A stretch of DNA of 36,429 bases from positions 1 to 36,429 of the forward strand of contig JAJYFE010000035.1 in the NCBI GenBank assembly GCA_021785435.1. Reading direction: 5' to 3'. Within the stretch, counting starts at the first letter, position 1; every line of letters starts with the position of its first letter. This document shows positions 7,831 through 15,534 of this stretch, one piece after another. The DNA is from Planctomycetota bacterium. GTDB lineage: Bacteria; Planctomycetota; Phycisphaerae; WQYP01. The position numbers were made by a program, and so were the translations under genes. The notes below the pieces were generated by a model. It was not told the origin of the DNA and searched no databases. It saw only the letters and a program-made list of their open reading frames with translations.

Positions 7831-9219
7831 ATGGGCCGAGCGCGAGTGCTCAGAAATGGCGTCCCGGTGGTCGAGCTGCTGGCGGCCAAGCTGCGCCGAC
7901 AGCTTCAAGACGGCAAGGCCCGGCCTGGCGAACTGATCACTTCGGAATACGACTTGGCGCGGAGTGAAAAAGTCAACCGCATGGTGGCCCGCCGGGCGGT
8001 GGACGTGCTGATTACCGAGGGCAAATTGGAGCGCCGGCCAGGTAAGGGCGTGTACATCCGCAGCCTAGGAACCGGCACCGCCGATCCCACACCGACGCCG
8101 GTCCAGATTGCCGTAGTAAACTTTGCGGGTGCGCTATGGGCCGGGGCCGCTCGGGGTGCAAAGGCGGCGGCGCTGCAAGTGGGCGCGCGAGTGCAGATCT
8201 ACGATACCGACGCCGGCCTGGCCGCGGATCTGGAGATGATTCGCAACTTGCCCATGACCTCCGTGCGAGGCGCCGTTATTATTTCCGTTCACCGCAAACG
8301 TTTTGCGGAAGCACTCTACGGACTCAGGGCGGCCCGGTACCCCCTCGTGCTTGTCGACGAGACGCTGCACGACTTGGAAATCCCCAGCGTAGTGGCTGAT
8401 AACTACCGGGGCGGCTACCTCGCGGGGCAAAAACTGATTGAGCGCGGGCACCGGCGGATCGGCTTCTTGGCGTACCTCGGTGCCGACACGTCCCACGCTC
8501 GCCTGGATGGTCTGCGCGACGCCATGGCCGACGCCGGAGTGCCCCTCGACCGCTCCCTCGTCAAGGGTGTGCGGGATACGCTGGGGATGGGCACGCGAGG
8601 CGAAATCGGCAGCGCCGTCAGGAGCATGCTCGGCCGCCCAAATCCCCCGACCGCCGTCTTTTTTGGCAACGACGCGTTTGCGGCAGAGGGTTGTCGCCTC
8701 ATTCGCTCCCTTGGGCTGCACATCCCCGGCGACATCAGCGCCGTCGGGTTTGACGGAGGAGAAATCTGCAGGCTGTTGGTCCCCACGCTGGCGACGGTCC
8801 GCCAGCCGATCCGTGAAATGGGCGTTGTCGCCATGGAAATGTTGCTCGCCCGGATGGCGGGCGGACGGAAGGATGAAGGTGGAAGGCGGAAGGCGAAAGG
8901 GAACGGATGCGGCGATGCGGAGACACGGGGGCAGGGAGGCGGACCCGGCGACCCGGATACGCGGCGACACGGCGAGGCGCCGCATGGACCGGTAGCCGGC
9001 GATGCCCCCATCGCCGCTGCGAATAAAGCCCAGAACCACGACAGCGCCTGGCACCGCGTGCTGCCCGTGACGTGGCAGGATGGCGAATCCATCGGCCCGG
9101 CGCCGGCTGCGGCGGGAGATTTCACGACCAAGGACACGAAGGCGACGGATAGCGCGCGCGAAGACGCGAAAAACGCAAAGAGAAATCCGGCGGCGGATGT
9201 GGAAATGGCTGGGGTGTGA
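7831..9219 (+). CDS. GntR/LacI hybrid transcription regulator with in-frame repeat insertion
   Basis: A 462-aa protein. Residues about 8-78 are a GntR winged helix (VELLAAKLRRQLQDG through RPGKGVYIR). The rest is a LacI-type periplasmic-binding sensor with HDLEIPSVVADNYRGGYLAG, RGHRRIGFLAY and PTAVFFGNDAFAAEG, the AraR-like architecture that responds to a sugar. After LLARMAGG (about residue 346) the fold is interrupted by about 60 residues of repeat-like sequence rich in Arg, Gly and Asp. It then resumes with RVLPVTWQDGESIGP, the usual last strand. A further 35-residue tail follows. The ATG at 7831 is set by the promoter and TGAGGA; an upstream TTG is part of the -35 box. The gene is placed to control the pseudopilin and glycosidase downstream. 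Activity of the interrupted sensor is uncertain. Confidence 0.85.
   Translation: MGRARVLRNGVPVVELLAAKLRRQLQDGKARPGELITSEYDLARSEKVNRMVARRAVDVLITEGKLERRPGKGVYIRSLGTGTADPTPTPVQIAVVNFAGALWAGAARGAKAAALQVGARVQIYDTDAGLAADLEMIRNLPMTSVRGAVIISVHRKRFAEALYGLRAARYPLVLVDETLHDLEIPSVVADNYRGGYLAGQKLIERGHRRIGFLAYLGADTSHARLDGLRDAMADAGVPLDRSLVKGVRDTLGMGTRGEIGSAVRSMLGRPNPPTAVFFGNDAFAAEGCRLIRSLGLHIPGDISAVGFDGGEICRLLVPTLATVRQPIREMGVVAMEMLLARMAGGRKDEGGRRKAKGNGCGDAETRGQGGGPGDPDTRRHGEAPHGPVAGDAPIAAANKAQNHDSAWHRVLPVTWQDGESIGPAPAAAGDFTTKDTKATDSAREDAKNAKRNPAADVEMAGV
8868..9045 (+). repeat. Repeat-derived in-frame insertion inside the LacI-type sensor
   Basis: The stretch contains purine-rich units (GGAAGGCGGAAGGCGAAAGG), GACACGG/GACCCGG words, and the 29-bp repeat at 8993-9021 also found at 4582-4610. 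It splits the C-terminal helix and last strand of the sensor but keeps the reading frame. Its composition resembles the intergenic spacers of this window. Confidence 0.7.
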
Positions 9220-9261
9220 TTTTCGCGATCTCGACGCCTTGGCGTCAGATGAGGAGTCGTA

Positions 9262-9319
9262 AGCACCGTGTCGAAGAGTCGCTACGGCGACCTTCAGCGC
9301 GGTGAACCGATGGGAACAG
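9262..9319 (+). repeat. About 58-bp dispersed repeat, copy 1
   Basis: The block starts with AGCACCGTGTCGAAGAGTCG, contains the palindrome GAGTCGCTACGGCGAC (9276-9291), and ends with GCGCGGTGAACCGATG. A nearly identical block lies inverted at 22805-22864. Confidence 0.8.
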
Positions 9320-9394
9320 GACGGTGAATCACTCGGTGCCGCGACGAGGGATTTCACCACAAAGGACACGAAGGGCACGAAGATAACCGCGTGA
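9320..9394 (+). pseudogene. Duplicate of the regulator's C-terminal end
   Basis: The frame from 9320 reads DGESLGAATRDFTTKDTK and ends at TGA 9392-9394. The true regulator tail at 9079 onward reads DGESIGPAPAAAGDFTTKDTK. The two tails are clearly related, so either the 3' end of the gene was duplicated with the repeat between the copies, or this is the old end of the gene and the present stop at 9219 arose by insertion. The stretch is not translated independently. Confidence 0.55.
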
Positions 9395-9412
9395 AGGTAA
9401 CCGATGGATCAC

Positions 9413-9432
9413 GGTCGCCGTGGCGACTAAAC
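9413..9432 (-). repeat. GTTTAGTCGCCACGGCGACC repeat
   Basis: The short palindromic family of this window, with stem GTCGCC/GGCGAC and the flank GTTTA, lies here in the 9220-9654 gap. Related copies are at 3069, 3138, 9276, 9611, 9683, 15447, 21486, 22835 and 30336. Confidence 0.65.
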
Positions 9433-9610
9433 CGCGCCGCGAAGAACGCGAAGGACGAATTAGAGAACCGCCTGGGGCGGGTAAACTGTGGCCGATGCCT
9501 GTCCCCCGTAAAGTTCATGGCCCTTTTTTAAGGAGCCCCGGCAGGTAGATAAATCGAGGTCGTCCGCGTAGTGGTTCCGTTTGGGAAATCTCAAAGGGTC
9601 GCCGTTCGCA

Positions 9611-9698
9611 GAGTCGTTACGGCGACAGTTCCCCTTTTTTCAAAGGAGTCTGTCATGTTTAGCCCACTGAAAACGGATCGCAGAGTCGCCACGGCGAC
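9611..9698 (+). repeat. Pair of GAGTCGYYACGGCGAC repeats around the first start codon of the pseudopilin
   Basis: Copies at 9611-9626 and 9683-9698 flank the first Shine-Dalgarno/ATG pair (9641-9657). Both copies are in the same orientation, and the second lies in frame inside the longer version of the pseudopilin reading frame. Confidence 0.6.
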
Positions 9699-9753
9699 GA
9701 ACTTAACCCTGGAAACTGGTAATACCGGCTCTCTTTTAAAGGAGATTACCATG
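9641..9753 (+). promoter_or_regulatory. Two alternative translation starts in one frame
   Basis: AAAGGAG precedes ATG 9655-9657, and AAAGGAG precedes ATG 9751-9753. Both ATGs are in the same open frame, 32 codons apart. A third AAGGAG lies at about 9530 without a useful start codon. The second pair is taken as the main start because the residues before it derive from repeats. Confidence 0.6.
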
Positions 9754-11025
9754 AGAGCGTACCAAACCGTGCAAAGCGTAGTCGAAACCGCGTTGTCCCC
9801 CATTGTCTGGATCCTTAGTGGTGTGGCCCTGCTGCTGAATTCCATGGTGCTGAGCCTGGCCCGGGGGCTGGGAGCGTATGGGGACCTGGAATCGCTGGTC
9901 AGCCGCGCTGGATTCCGGTCGTGGCGACGCCGTTTCAGGGGTGCGTTAGGTTTTACGTTGATCGAGCTGCTGGTAGTGATCTCGATCATCGCGATCCTCA
10001 TTAGCATCCTCCTGCCAGCGTTGGCCAAAGCCCGGGAATTGGCCAACCGTGCGGTCTGCATGGCCAACATCCGCGGGATCATCCAGTCCATGGTGACGTA
10101 TGCTCAGTCGAACGACGGTACGTTCCCGGTCGGCATTGACTCCGTCCCGTGGAGCTCATGGAATTGGTACATGAATTCCTACTACACCCCCGAAACGTAC
10201 AGCGGTACCGAGACCACGGCGCAGGAGGTGGTGCAGGAAATGTACAACGGCACCGCGGGGGTTGCCCCCTGGAACAATGACAACTCACCGGATTTCTCCA
10301 TGTGGATCTTGGTCCTCCAGGGCTACGACACGCCGGCGAGCTTCATCTGCCCGTCGGATCCGCTCGCGGTGGGGCCGGCGCTGGAATATTTCCAAAACGG
10401 GGCCCAGCTCATTTACGGCGGCAACTTCGAGAACGTTCCGGCCGGCGGAGCTCCGTGGGGCGGAGGCCCTTACAGCACCGGCGGATCATCCAGCGGTAAC
10501 CTCGGCGCGGGCCTGAGCTACTCTGTCGCCTTTCCTTGGCCTTGGGAAAACGATTTGGTTGGCCCGACCGTCGGCCGGTGGTGGTCCACCGACGGCGCCA
10601 CTACGGAGATTCCGTTGGTCAGCGACATGGCGCCGCGCGACGGCAACGCCACTGATGGCGACGGGCCCGGCAGCGGCGCGTTTGAGCGTATCACCACCAC
10701 TCTGCCAACGGCCAACACCTATGGCCCGTACATCTACAACTCCGGCAACCATGCCGGCGACGGCCAGAATGTGGGCTTTGGCGATGATCACGTGACGTGG
10801 GAAACTTCCCCTTATGTGGGCGAAAATGGTGACAACATTTTCACCTATACCACAGCCACGGGCGTGGTTAACGGAACCACGGATACCAGCCAGGTGGGGC
10901 TCACGGGGCAGGGCGGGAATGTTCCGGCACCCGAAATTAGCACCTTGGCCCCTCCCTTTGACACCTGTATGACGCCCGAGCGCGTGGTGAATCCGGCGAC
11001 CGCATCCACGGGCTTCGCGTTTTGA
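9751..11025 (+). CDS. Type II pseudopilin-like protein with a long leader
   Basis: A 424-aa protein (456 aa if it starts at 9655). The class III prepilin motif [12 protein letters not shown], followed by a hydrophobic helix ending LPALAKAR, marks a type II secretion/type IV pilin-like protein cut by prepilin peptidase. Cleavage would fall after Gly67, so the leader is 67 residues and has its own hydrophobic segment (about residues 17-37) plus an Arg-rich stretch; ordinary leaders are 5-25 residues. The C-terminal [15 protein letters not shown] resembles the H-x9-DG motif of planctomycete DUF1559-like pilins. The middle is Gly/Thr/Asn-rich, with one CPSD segment. It lies between a sugar-type regulator and a secreted glycosidase, a common planctomycete arrangement, and may help surface handling of polysaccharide. 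Confidence 0.8.
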   Translation: MRAYQTVQSVVETALSPIVWILSGVALLLNSMVLSLARGLGAYGDLESLVSRAGFRSWRRRFRGALGFTLIELLVVISIIAILISILLPALAKARELANRAVCMANIRGIIQSMVTYAQSNDGTFPVGIDSVPWSSWNWYMNSYYTPETYSGTETTAQEVVQEMYNGTAGVAPWNNDNSPDFSMWILVLQGYDTPASFICPSDPLAVGPALEYFQNGAQLIYGGNFENVPAGGAPWGGGPYSTGGSSSGNLGAGLSYSVAFPWPWENDLVGPTVGRWWSTDGATTEIPLVSDMAPRDGNATDGDGPGSGAFERITTTLPTANTYGPYIYNSGNHAGDGQNVGFGDDHVTWETSPYVGENGDNIFTYTTATGVVNGTTDTSQVGLTGQGGNVPAPEISTLAPPFDTCMTPERVVNPATASTGFAF

Positions 11026-11290
11026 AGGGCGCACCGTCGCTGTACGTGCCGCGGCGATCCCAAGGGCCGAACCGCGCATCGCAGGCCAACAGCGTCTGTC
11101 GCGGCGGCCCGACAACGCGGAGGGCTCACGGGCTGCGCCTACGCGGGGGCGCGGGACGGCGGGGCCCGGCTCGATGAGAGCCCGTTACGGCGGGCTCGCG
11201 GTTAGGGGTGGGGAAGTCCCACCTGCCACGGGACTCGTGGGGGCGACGTGCGGGGCGTCGGTGGCATGGGTACAGGCAGGACGCGCTAAT
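11026..11290. other. Short gap before the glycosidase
   Basis: No gene is seen. A 7-bp hairpin GAGCCCG/CGGGCTC lies at 11178-11197 without a T run, so it is not a classical terminator. An open frame joins the glycosidase from 11174 but lacks family character before 11291. Confidence 0.4.
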
Positions 11291-13672
11291 ATGAAATGGG
11301 TACCGCTTACTTTTGCCGCGGCGGCAATGACGATTGCGGCAACTGGCTTCTCGGTGGCGGCCAGTTCGCCCAGCAGGACCACCGCCTCGGCAGCGTCGCG
11401 GCTGGACCCCGCCCAGCCCGCCGAGCGCCAGTCCGGCGAACAGGCGCTCCCCGTCTGGAGCAGGGTGCTTCGGTGGACGCCCTTCGGCAATGGGCTTCGC
11501 ATCGACTACGACTCGGCATCCCGCCTCCCCCCGCTCGACGGCGCCTACAAACCCACCAACTTTGTGACGCCGGCCCACAGGGGTGGGTGGCACAGCCATA
11601 CATGGAAGCTCACATCGGTGGATTTCGCCGGCCGACAAAACTACGGTGCGGATTTGCGTCTCGTTGGGCATAACGGGATCGCCATACATCGGTTAACCCT
11701 CACCCTGCGACCGCCGGGGGCCCCCAGCCCCGAGCCGAGCGATGCCAGCGGCACTACTGCCGACATTATCTTTGACGCGGGCCACTCCGGGGCGGGCGCC
11801 ACCAACACGGGGCACGGCATGACACAGGTAGCTGCCGGTGGAAACGTCGGCGACAGCAGATACACGGCCGGCCGAGTCGCCGGGCTGAGCGCGGAGACGT
11901 TTACCAATAGGACCGATTTTAGCTATATCTACCTGCGCCTGTCCCGGCGGGGAAAACTGTTTCGTGCCCACCCGACGACTGTCTACGCCACGGTGACCTA
12001 CGCCACGCCGTCTGCTGCCATCTGGCCCGAGCGCACTTTTGCCGCCTTAGCGGCGCGCGGTGTCCACTACGCCCAGATCTATTTAAATTGGGCGGCTGTG
12101 GAACCCAGCCCCGACCGGTTCGATTTTCAGGTCCTCGACCGGACGCTTGCTAATGCCGCCAAGGCCCACGTACGCATTATGCCGGTGTTCCTGTTTTGCC
12201 CCGCATATTGGGGCGGCCTCCCGACTTGGATTAAGCGGTTCGATGTAGGATCCTCTGGCACCCCCTCGGAGATGCCCGCATGGTGGTCTCCTTTCAACCG
12301 CCGCTCATACTTCGCCTACGTTACCAATACCATCAGGCACGTCAGGAAGAGCCCCGGCTTCGGCGGCGCTTTTCTTGACTTCGGCTGGCTCGACTACATG
12401 TGGGGTCCGGCACCGGGCAGTGGCGGATTCCACAGTGCCAAAGGGGTTAACGGCTATGCCCCTGCGGATGTGGCACGATTTCGTCGCTGGCTGCCATCCC
12501 GCTATCGATCCTTGGACGCCTTCAACCGACGTTACGGCACCCGTTACACTTCCTGGGCCTTAGTCCCCGCAGCGGCCCCCAGCCAGCGGCTCTTCCGCGT
12601 GTATCAACATTTTCGTAACTGGAGCGTGGCGCAAACCTACCGCCGCCTAACGGCGCTCGTCCGTCGGGAGACCAAGGCCCCCCTTTATTACTACGTCGGC
12701 GGCGGGTTTTTCGGGGCGGGTGTTGCGTTTAATCTCCCCGATACGTTCTTTCGGCTCGCACGCCGCTACCATGCCGCGGTTTGCCTGGACGACGCCGATC
12801 GGACCGGCTTGGGATTGCTTTTTGGCAGCTTGGCCCGCGCCTATGGGGTCCCCCTGTTCAACGAGTGGTCCCCGGGGGCGGGCACGCCGCCGCCCGCTTA
12901 TATGGCCATGTATCTTAGCCACTATGGATTCGGCGAGCCCGAGATGGCAGGGATGGATTTTCTTCCCGGGCATGGCGGGTGGGCGACGTATCTACGCTGG
13001 ATTCCGGTACTGGGCCGGCTCCGCGGCGTCTACCCGTCGCAGCCGGTGGCGGTGTACATTGCCTACCGACCGGCCTTTACCAACCCGCTGGCCCTAGCTG
13101 GGATGGCCGGACGCCTGGCCCGTATATGGCTCAGGCTCAATTTGGCGTTCAGCGTGGTGACCGACCGCGAGGTGCGGGCGGGAGTTGTTCGGCTGGGGCA
13201 ATTCCGAGCTATTCTGCCGTTAAACGGTCGGCGCAGTCGGGCGATCTCCGGGTATGCGGCCCGCGGCGGACACGTGTTGGATCGCGCGTCGCAGCTGGTC
13301 GAGTACGCGCCCCCCTACCTGACCTTCGCCCCTGCCGACAGCCGGAGGGTGGAGGTGATCCCCACAGTGGATCGCGCGGCTCGCAGTGCCTGGATCGCAC
13401 TGAGCAGCTCGTGGCCAGCCCCTCGCCCATACTCCGGCGTGGCGACGATCCACCTTGATGGGTTGGGCCTGCCCCCAGGGCGGTACCACATTGTTAACGC
13501 AGCGACCGGTCGGCCTATCGCCAGCTTCGGCGGACCCGGCGTGCTGCAGGCGCCCCTGCGCGTCGGGCCCGGCGACTTGCTGATCTGGCGGGTTCTGCCC
13601 GGCCTCGGCGCCGTGTTTCCCGCGCCTCCTGGGGCTTTGGTTCCACCGGCCAGATTTGGCCACAGAGACTAA
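11291..13672 (+). CDS. Secreted glycoside hydrolase, GH42-like TIM barrel (divergent)
   Basis: A 793-aa protein. The N-terminus from the ATG at 11291 (MKWVPLTFAAAAMTIAATGF) is a signal peptide. Residues about 40-235 form a beta-rich N-terminal domain. A barrel domain then starts with YAQIYLNWAAVEPSPDRFDF, typical of beta-galactosidase-like clan A enzymes. The usual GH42 acid/base motif with Asn-Glu is not seen at strand 4; the equivalent region reads GAFLDFGWLDYMWGP. A likely nucleophile region is VPLFNEWSPG, near residue 525. After the barrel come a Rossmann-like region (YIAYRPAF) and a small beta domain, as in GH42 trimers. It is probably exported to act on a plant or algal polysaccharide under the upstream regulator. 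The family assignment is tentative. Confidence 0.65.
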   Translation: MKWVPLTFAAAAMTIAATGFSVAASSPSRTTASAASRLDPAQPAERQSGEQALPVWSRVLRWTPFGNGLRIDYDSASRLPPLDGAYKPTNFVTPAHRGGWHSHTWKLTSVDFAGRQNYGADLRLVGHNGIAIHRLTLTLRPPGAPSPEPSDASGTTADIIFDAGHSGAGATNTGHGMTQVAAGGNVGDSRYTAGRVAGLSAETFTNRTDFSYIYLRLSRRGKLFRAHPTTVYATVTYATPSAAIWPERTFAALAARGVHYAQIYLNWAAVEPSPDRFDFQVLDRTLANAAKAHVRIMPVFLFCPAYWGGLPTWIKRFDVGSSGTPSEMPAWWSPFNRRSYFAYVTNTIRHVRKSPGFGGAFLDFGWLDYMWGPAPGSGGFHSAKGVNGYAPADVARFRRWLPSRYRSLDAFNRRYGTRYTSWALVPAAAPSQRLFRVYQHFRNWSVAQTYRRLTALVRRETKAPLYYYVGGGFFGAGVAFNLPDTFFRLARRYHAAVCLDDADRTGLGLLFGSLARAYGVPLFNEWSPGAGTPPPAYMAMYLSHYGFGEPEMAGMDFLPGHGGWATYLRWIPVLGRLRGVYPSQPVAVYIAYRPAFTNPLALAGMAGRLARIWLRLNLAFSVVTDREVRAGVVRLGQFRAILPLNGRRSRAISGYAARGGHVLDRASQLVEYAPPYLTFAPADSRRVEVIPTVDRAARSAWIALSSSWPAPRPYSGVATIHLDGLGLPPGRYHIVNAATGRPIASFGGPGVLQAPLRVGPGDLLIWRVLPGLGAVFPAPPGALVPPARFGHRD

Positions 13673-13756
13673 GGTGCGCCAAGAAGCTTGGGCGGCTGAA
13701 AAACATCTGCGGCGAAACTGGGGAGGCCCTTCGATCTGGCTTGCGATAGGGGCACA

Positions 13757-13957
13757 AGGATCGCACGCGCCGGCTCGATCGGCCTGTAGCACATTGACGA
13801 CCGGTTGGTCCAGCTTGACCACGTGTTTTCGAGTGGTCTCATCCCAGTCCTGGTCGGACCGGGGTTCCCGCAAAACGAGACCAGCAAACCGGCCTTGCGC
13901 CTCCGCCGGCAGGACGCGCCGCTTCTCAATGGCATCTTCCAGCAGCTTGGTTATATC
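13757..13957 (-). pseudogene. Decayed small antitoxin-like gene
   Basis: In one minus frame the sequence reads ITKLLEDAIEKRRVLPAEAQ, then AGLVLREPRSDQDWDETTRK and VLQADRAGACDP. This resembles short addiction-module antitoxins with an alpha-helical LPxxxQ-x-x-AxLxL core, a D/E-x-W segment and a terminal RAG motif. No start codon is found at the expected place (an ATA stands there), and the C-terminus runs on past the expected end into unrelated sequence. No toxin gene is next to it. The rest of 13673-14064 holds nothing recognisable. The call is by pattern only and could be wrong. Confidence 0.35.
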
Positions 13958-14064
13958 CGAACTTCGCTTTGGCCCCTGGCGGATCGTGGAGTGGCCTTGG
14001 GGGACTTTGCCAGGAATGGTGCCCCGTTATGGCATCACAACCCGCTATTTTCCAGTCAGATGAT

Positions 14065-15384
14065 TTACGGAAATATTCCCCGTTGCTGATAGCTGCGCTT
14101 CAGATGGTCCGCGGCTACACAATAGGCCGCGGTAACCAGATCGGTTTCATATTGATGCGCCGCCAGGCGGACGCGGCGCGCCGCCAAGACAATGGTCTTG
14201 CGCAGCTCGCGGTCCACCCGTGCTAATTCCCAGTGCACGCCGGCCTTATTTTGCACCCATTCCAGATAGCTGACAATCACGCCCCCCGCATTGCAGAGAA
14301 TGGCCGGCAAGACCGCGATGCCACGGCGCTGCAGCAGGTCCAGCGCCTCCGTCGTAACCGGCCCGTTGCCGCCCTCCGCCACAATCCGGCAATCCAACCA
14401 CGCGGCCACTTCGGTGTCGACCATTCGTTCCAGCGCGGCGGGGATAAATACGTCCACGGCGGTGCGATAAAATTCTTCTCGACCCACCGCGCTTACCCCA
14501 GGCGCGGAGAAGCCGGCGATACCGCCGGTGCGGGCGGCGTGGCGGCGCAGGGCTTCCACGGGCAAACCCGCCGGCGCGGCGAGGGCGCCACTGGAGTCCA
14601 TCACCGCGATTAGTTTCGCGCCATGCCCCGCCAGCGCGGCGGCGGCGTGCGCACCCACCTTGCCGAACCCCAGTAAACTGAGCCGCAACCCCTCCGGCTT
14701 TAGCCTGAACTCAGGCAGCAGTTCCAAGAGCACGTAACAAAGCCCTTGGCCCGTCGCTTTTTCCCGTCCCTCGCTGCCACCGCAGGCCAGCGATTTGCCC
14801 GTCACCACATGCAGCAAACCCAGGCGATTACCGGACTGGTGCGTGTTCAAATAGGTATCCATCATCCAGTCCATGATCTGGGCGTTGGTGCCGGCGTCCG
14901 GCGCGGGAATATCGAATTCCGGCCCGATATTGTCACCCAGGGCGGAGGTGAAACGACGGGTCAGGCGCATCAGTTCCTCCGGCGAAAGAGCGGCTGGATC
15001 TACCGCCACGCCGCCTTTGGCGCCGCCGAACGGCAGACGAGCCAGGGCGCATTTAACGGTCATCCAGGCCGCCAACGCCTTGACGTCATCCAGGCTTACA
15101 TCCGGGTGATACCGCATTCCGCCTTTGTAGGGGCCGAGAATGTTGTTGTGTTGAATGCGATAGCCGCGGAAAAGGCGGTACTGCCCGGTGTCCAGTCTCA
15201 CCGGAAAATGAACGATCAACTCGTTTTTCGGTTCGCTGAGAATAGCTTTCACGTAAGCCGGAGCGGCGATAAGGTCGCACCCGCGATGGATCGCTCCGAT
15301 CGCCATGGCGAAAAGAGAACGCGGGTCCTCCGGCGCCCGCCATTCCGCGCCAGGCAGGTGTGGTTGTTCCGTACGTAGAACCAT
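14065..15384 (-). CDS. gdhA: Glu/Leu/Phe/Val dehydrogenase, glutamate dehydrogenase type
   Basis: A 439-aa enzyme that interconverts glutamate with 2-oxoglutarate and ammonia using NAD(P). Seen: the substrate region GPYKGGMRYHPDVSLDDVKA, the catalytic lysine motif PFGGAKGGV, the Rossmann motif LLGFGKVGAHAAAAL, and the C-terminal NAGGVIVSYLEWVQN. Length and order match the hexameric type with about 420-450 residues. The ATG at 15384 has GGAG eight bases upstream; a GTG three codons earlier is possible. An acidic residue (MDSSG) after the second Rossmann strand suggests NAD preference. glnB lies 6 kb away, so a nitrogen link is not supported by adjacency. Confidence 0.93.
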   Translation of the reverse strand: MVLRTEQPHLPGAEWRAPEDPRSLFAMAIGAIHRGCDLIAAPAYVKAILSEPKNELIVHFPVRLDTGQYRLFRGYRIQHNNILGPYKGGMRYHPDVSLDDVKALAAWMTVKCALARLPFGGAKGGVAVDPAALSPEELMRLTRRFTSALGDNIGPEFDIPAPDAGTNAQIMDWMMDTYLNTHQSGNRLGLLHVVTGKSLACGGSEGREKATGQGLCYVLLELLPEFRLKPEGLRLSLLGFGKVGAHAAAALAGHGAKLIAVMDSSGALAAPAGLPVEALRRHAARTGGIAGFSAPGVSAVGREEFYRTAVDVFIPAALERMVDTEVAAWLDCRIVAEGGNGPVTTEALDLLQRRGIAVLPAILCNAGGVIVSYLEWVQNKAGVHWELARVDRELRKTIVLAARRVRLAAHQYETDLVTAAYCVAADHLKRSYQQRGIFP

Positions 15385-15446
15385 GGCCTCCACTCCGTCC
15401 GGTTAAGACTACTCTGAAAATGGCCGCGCCCCCTTCCTAGCCCAGA

Positions 15447-15467
15447 GGTCGCCACGGGCGACTAAAC
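15447..15467 (-). repeat. GTTTAGTCGCCCGTGGCGACC repeat upstream of gdhA
   Basis: A copy of the short palindromic family lies in the 150-bp gap between lepB and gdhA. The rest of the gap includes a CCTAAACCCTAAAAC spacer of the type also seen at 26215 and 27140. Confidence 0.6.
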
Positions 15468-15534
15468 TGCAGCGACGGGCCTTGGCCGATTGCGAATATT
15501 CCTAACCTATCACCCCTAAACCCTAAAACTGGTT

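Noticed and set aside
8134-9378. Long minus-strand open frame opposite the regulator gene
   Set aside because: It has no family character and lies entirely opposite the well-supported GntR/LacI gene and its repeats; high GC makes such shadows common.
11178-11197. Hairpin before the glycosidase as an intrinsic terminator
   Set aside because: The 7-bp stem is perfect but no T run follows.
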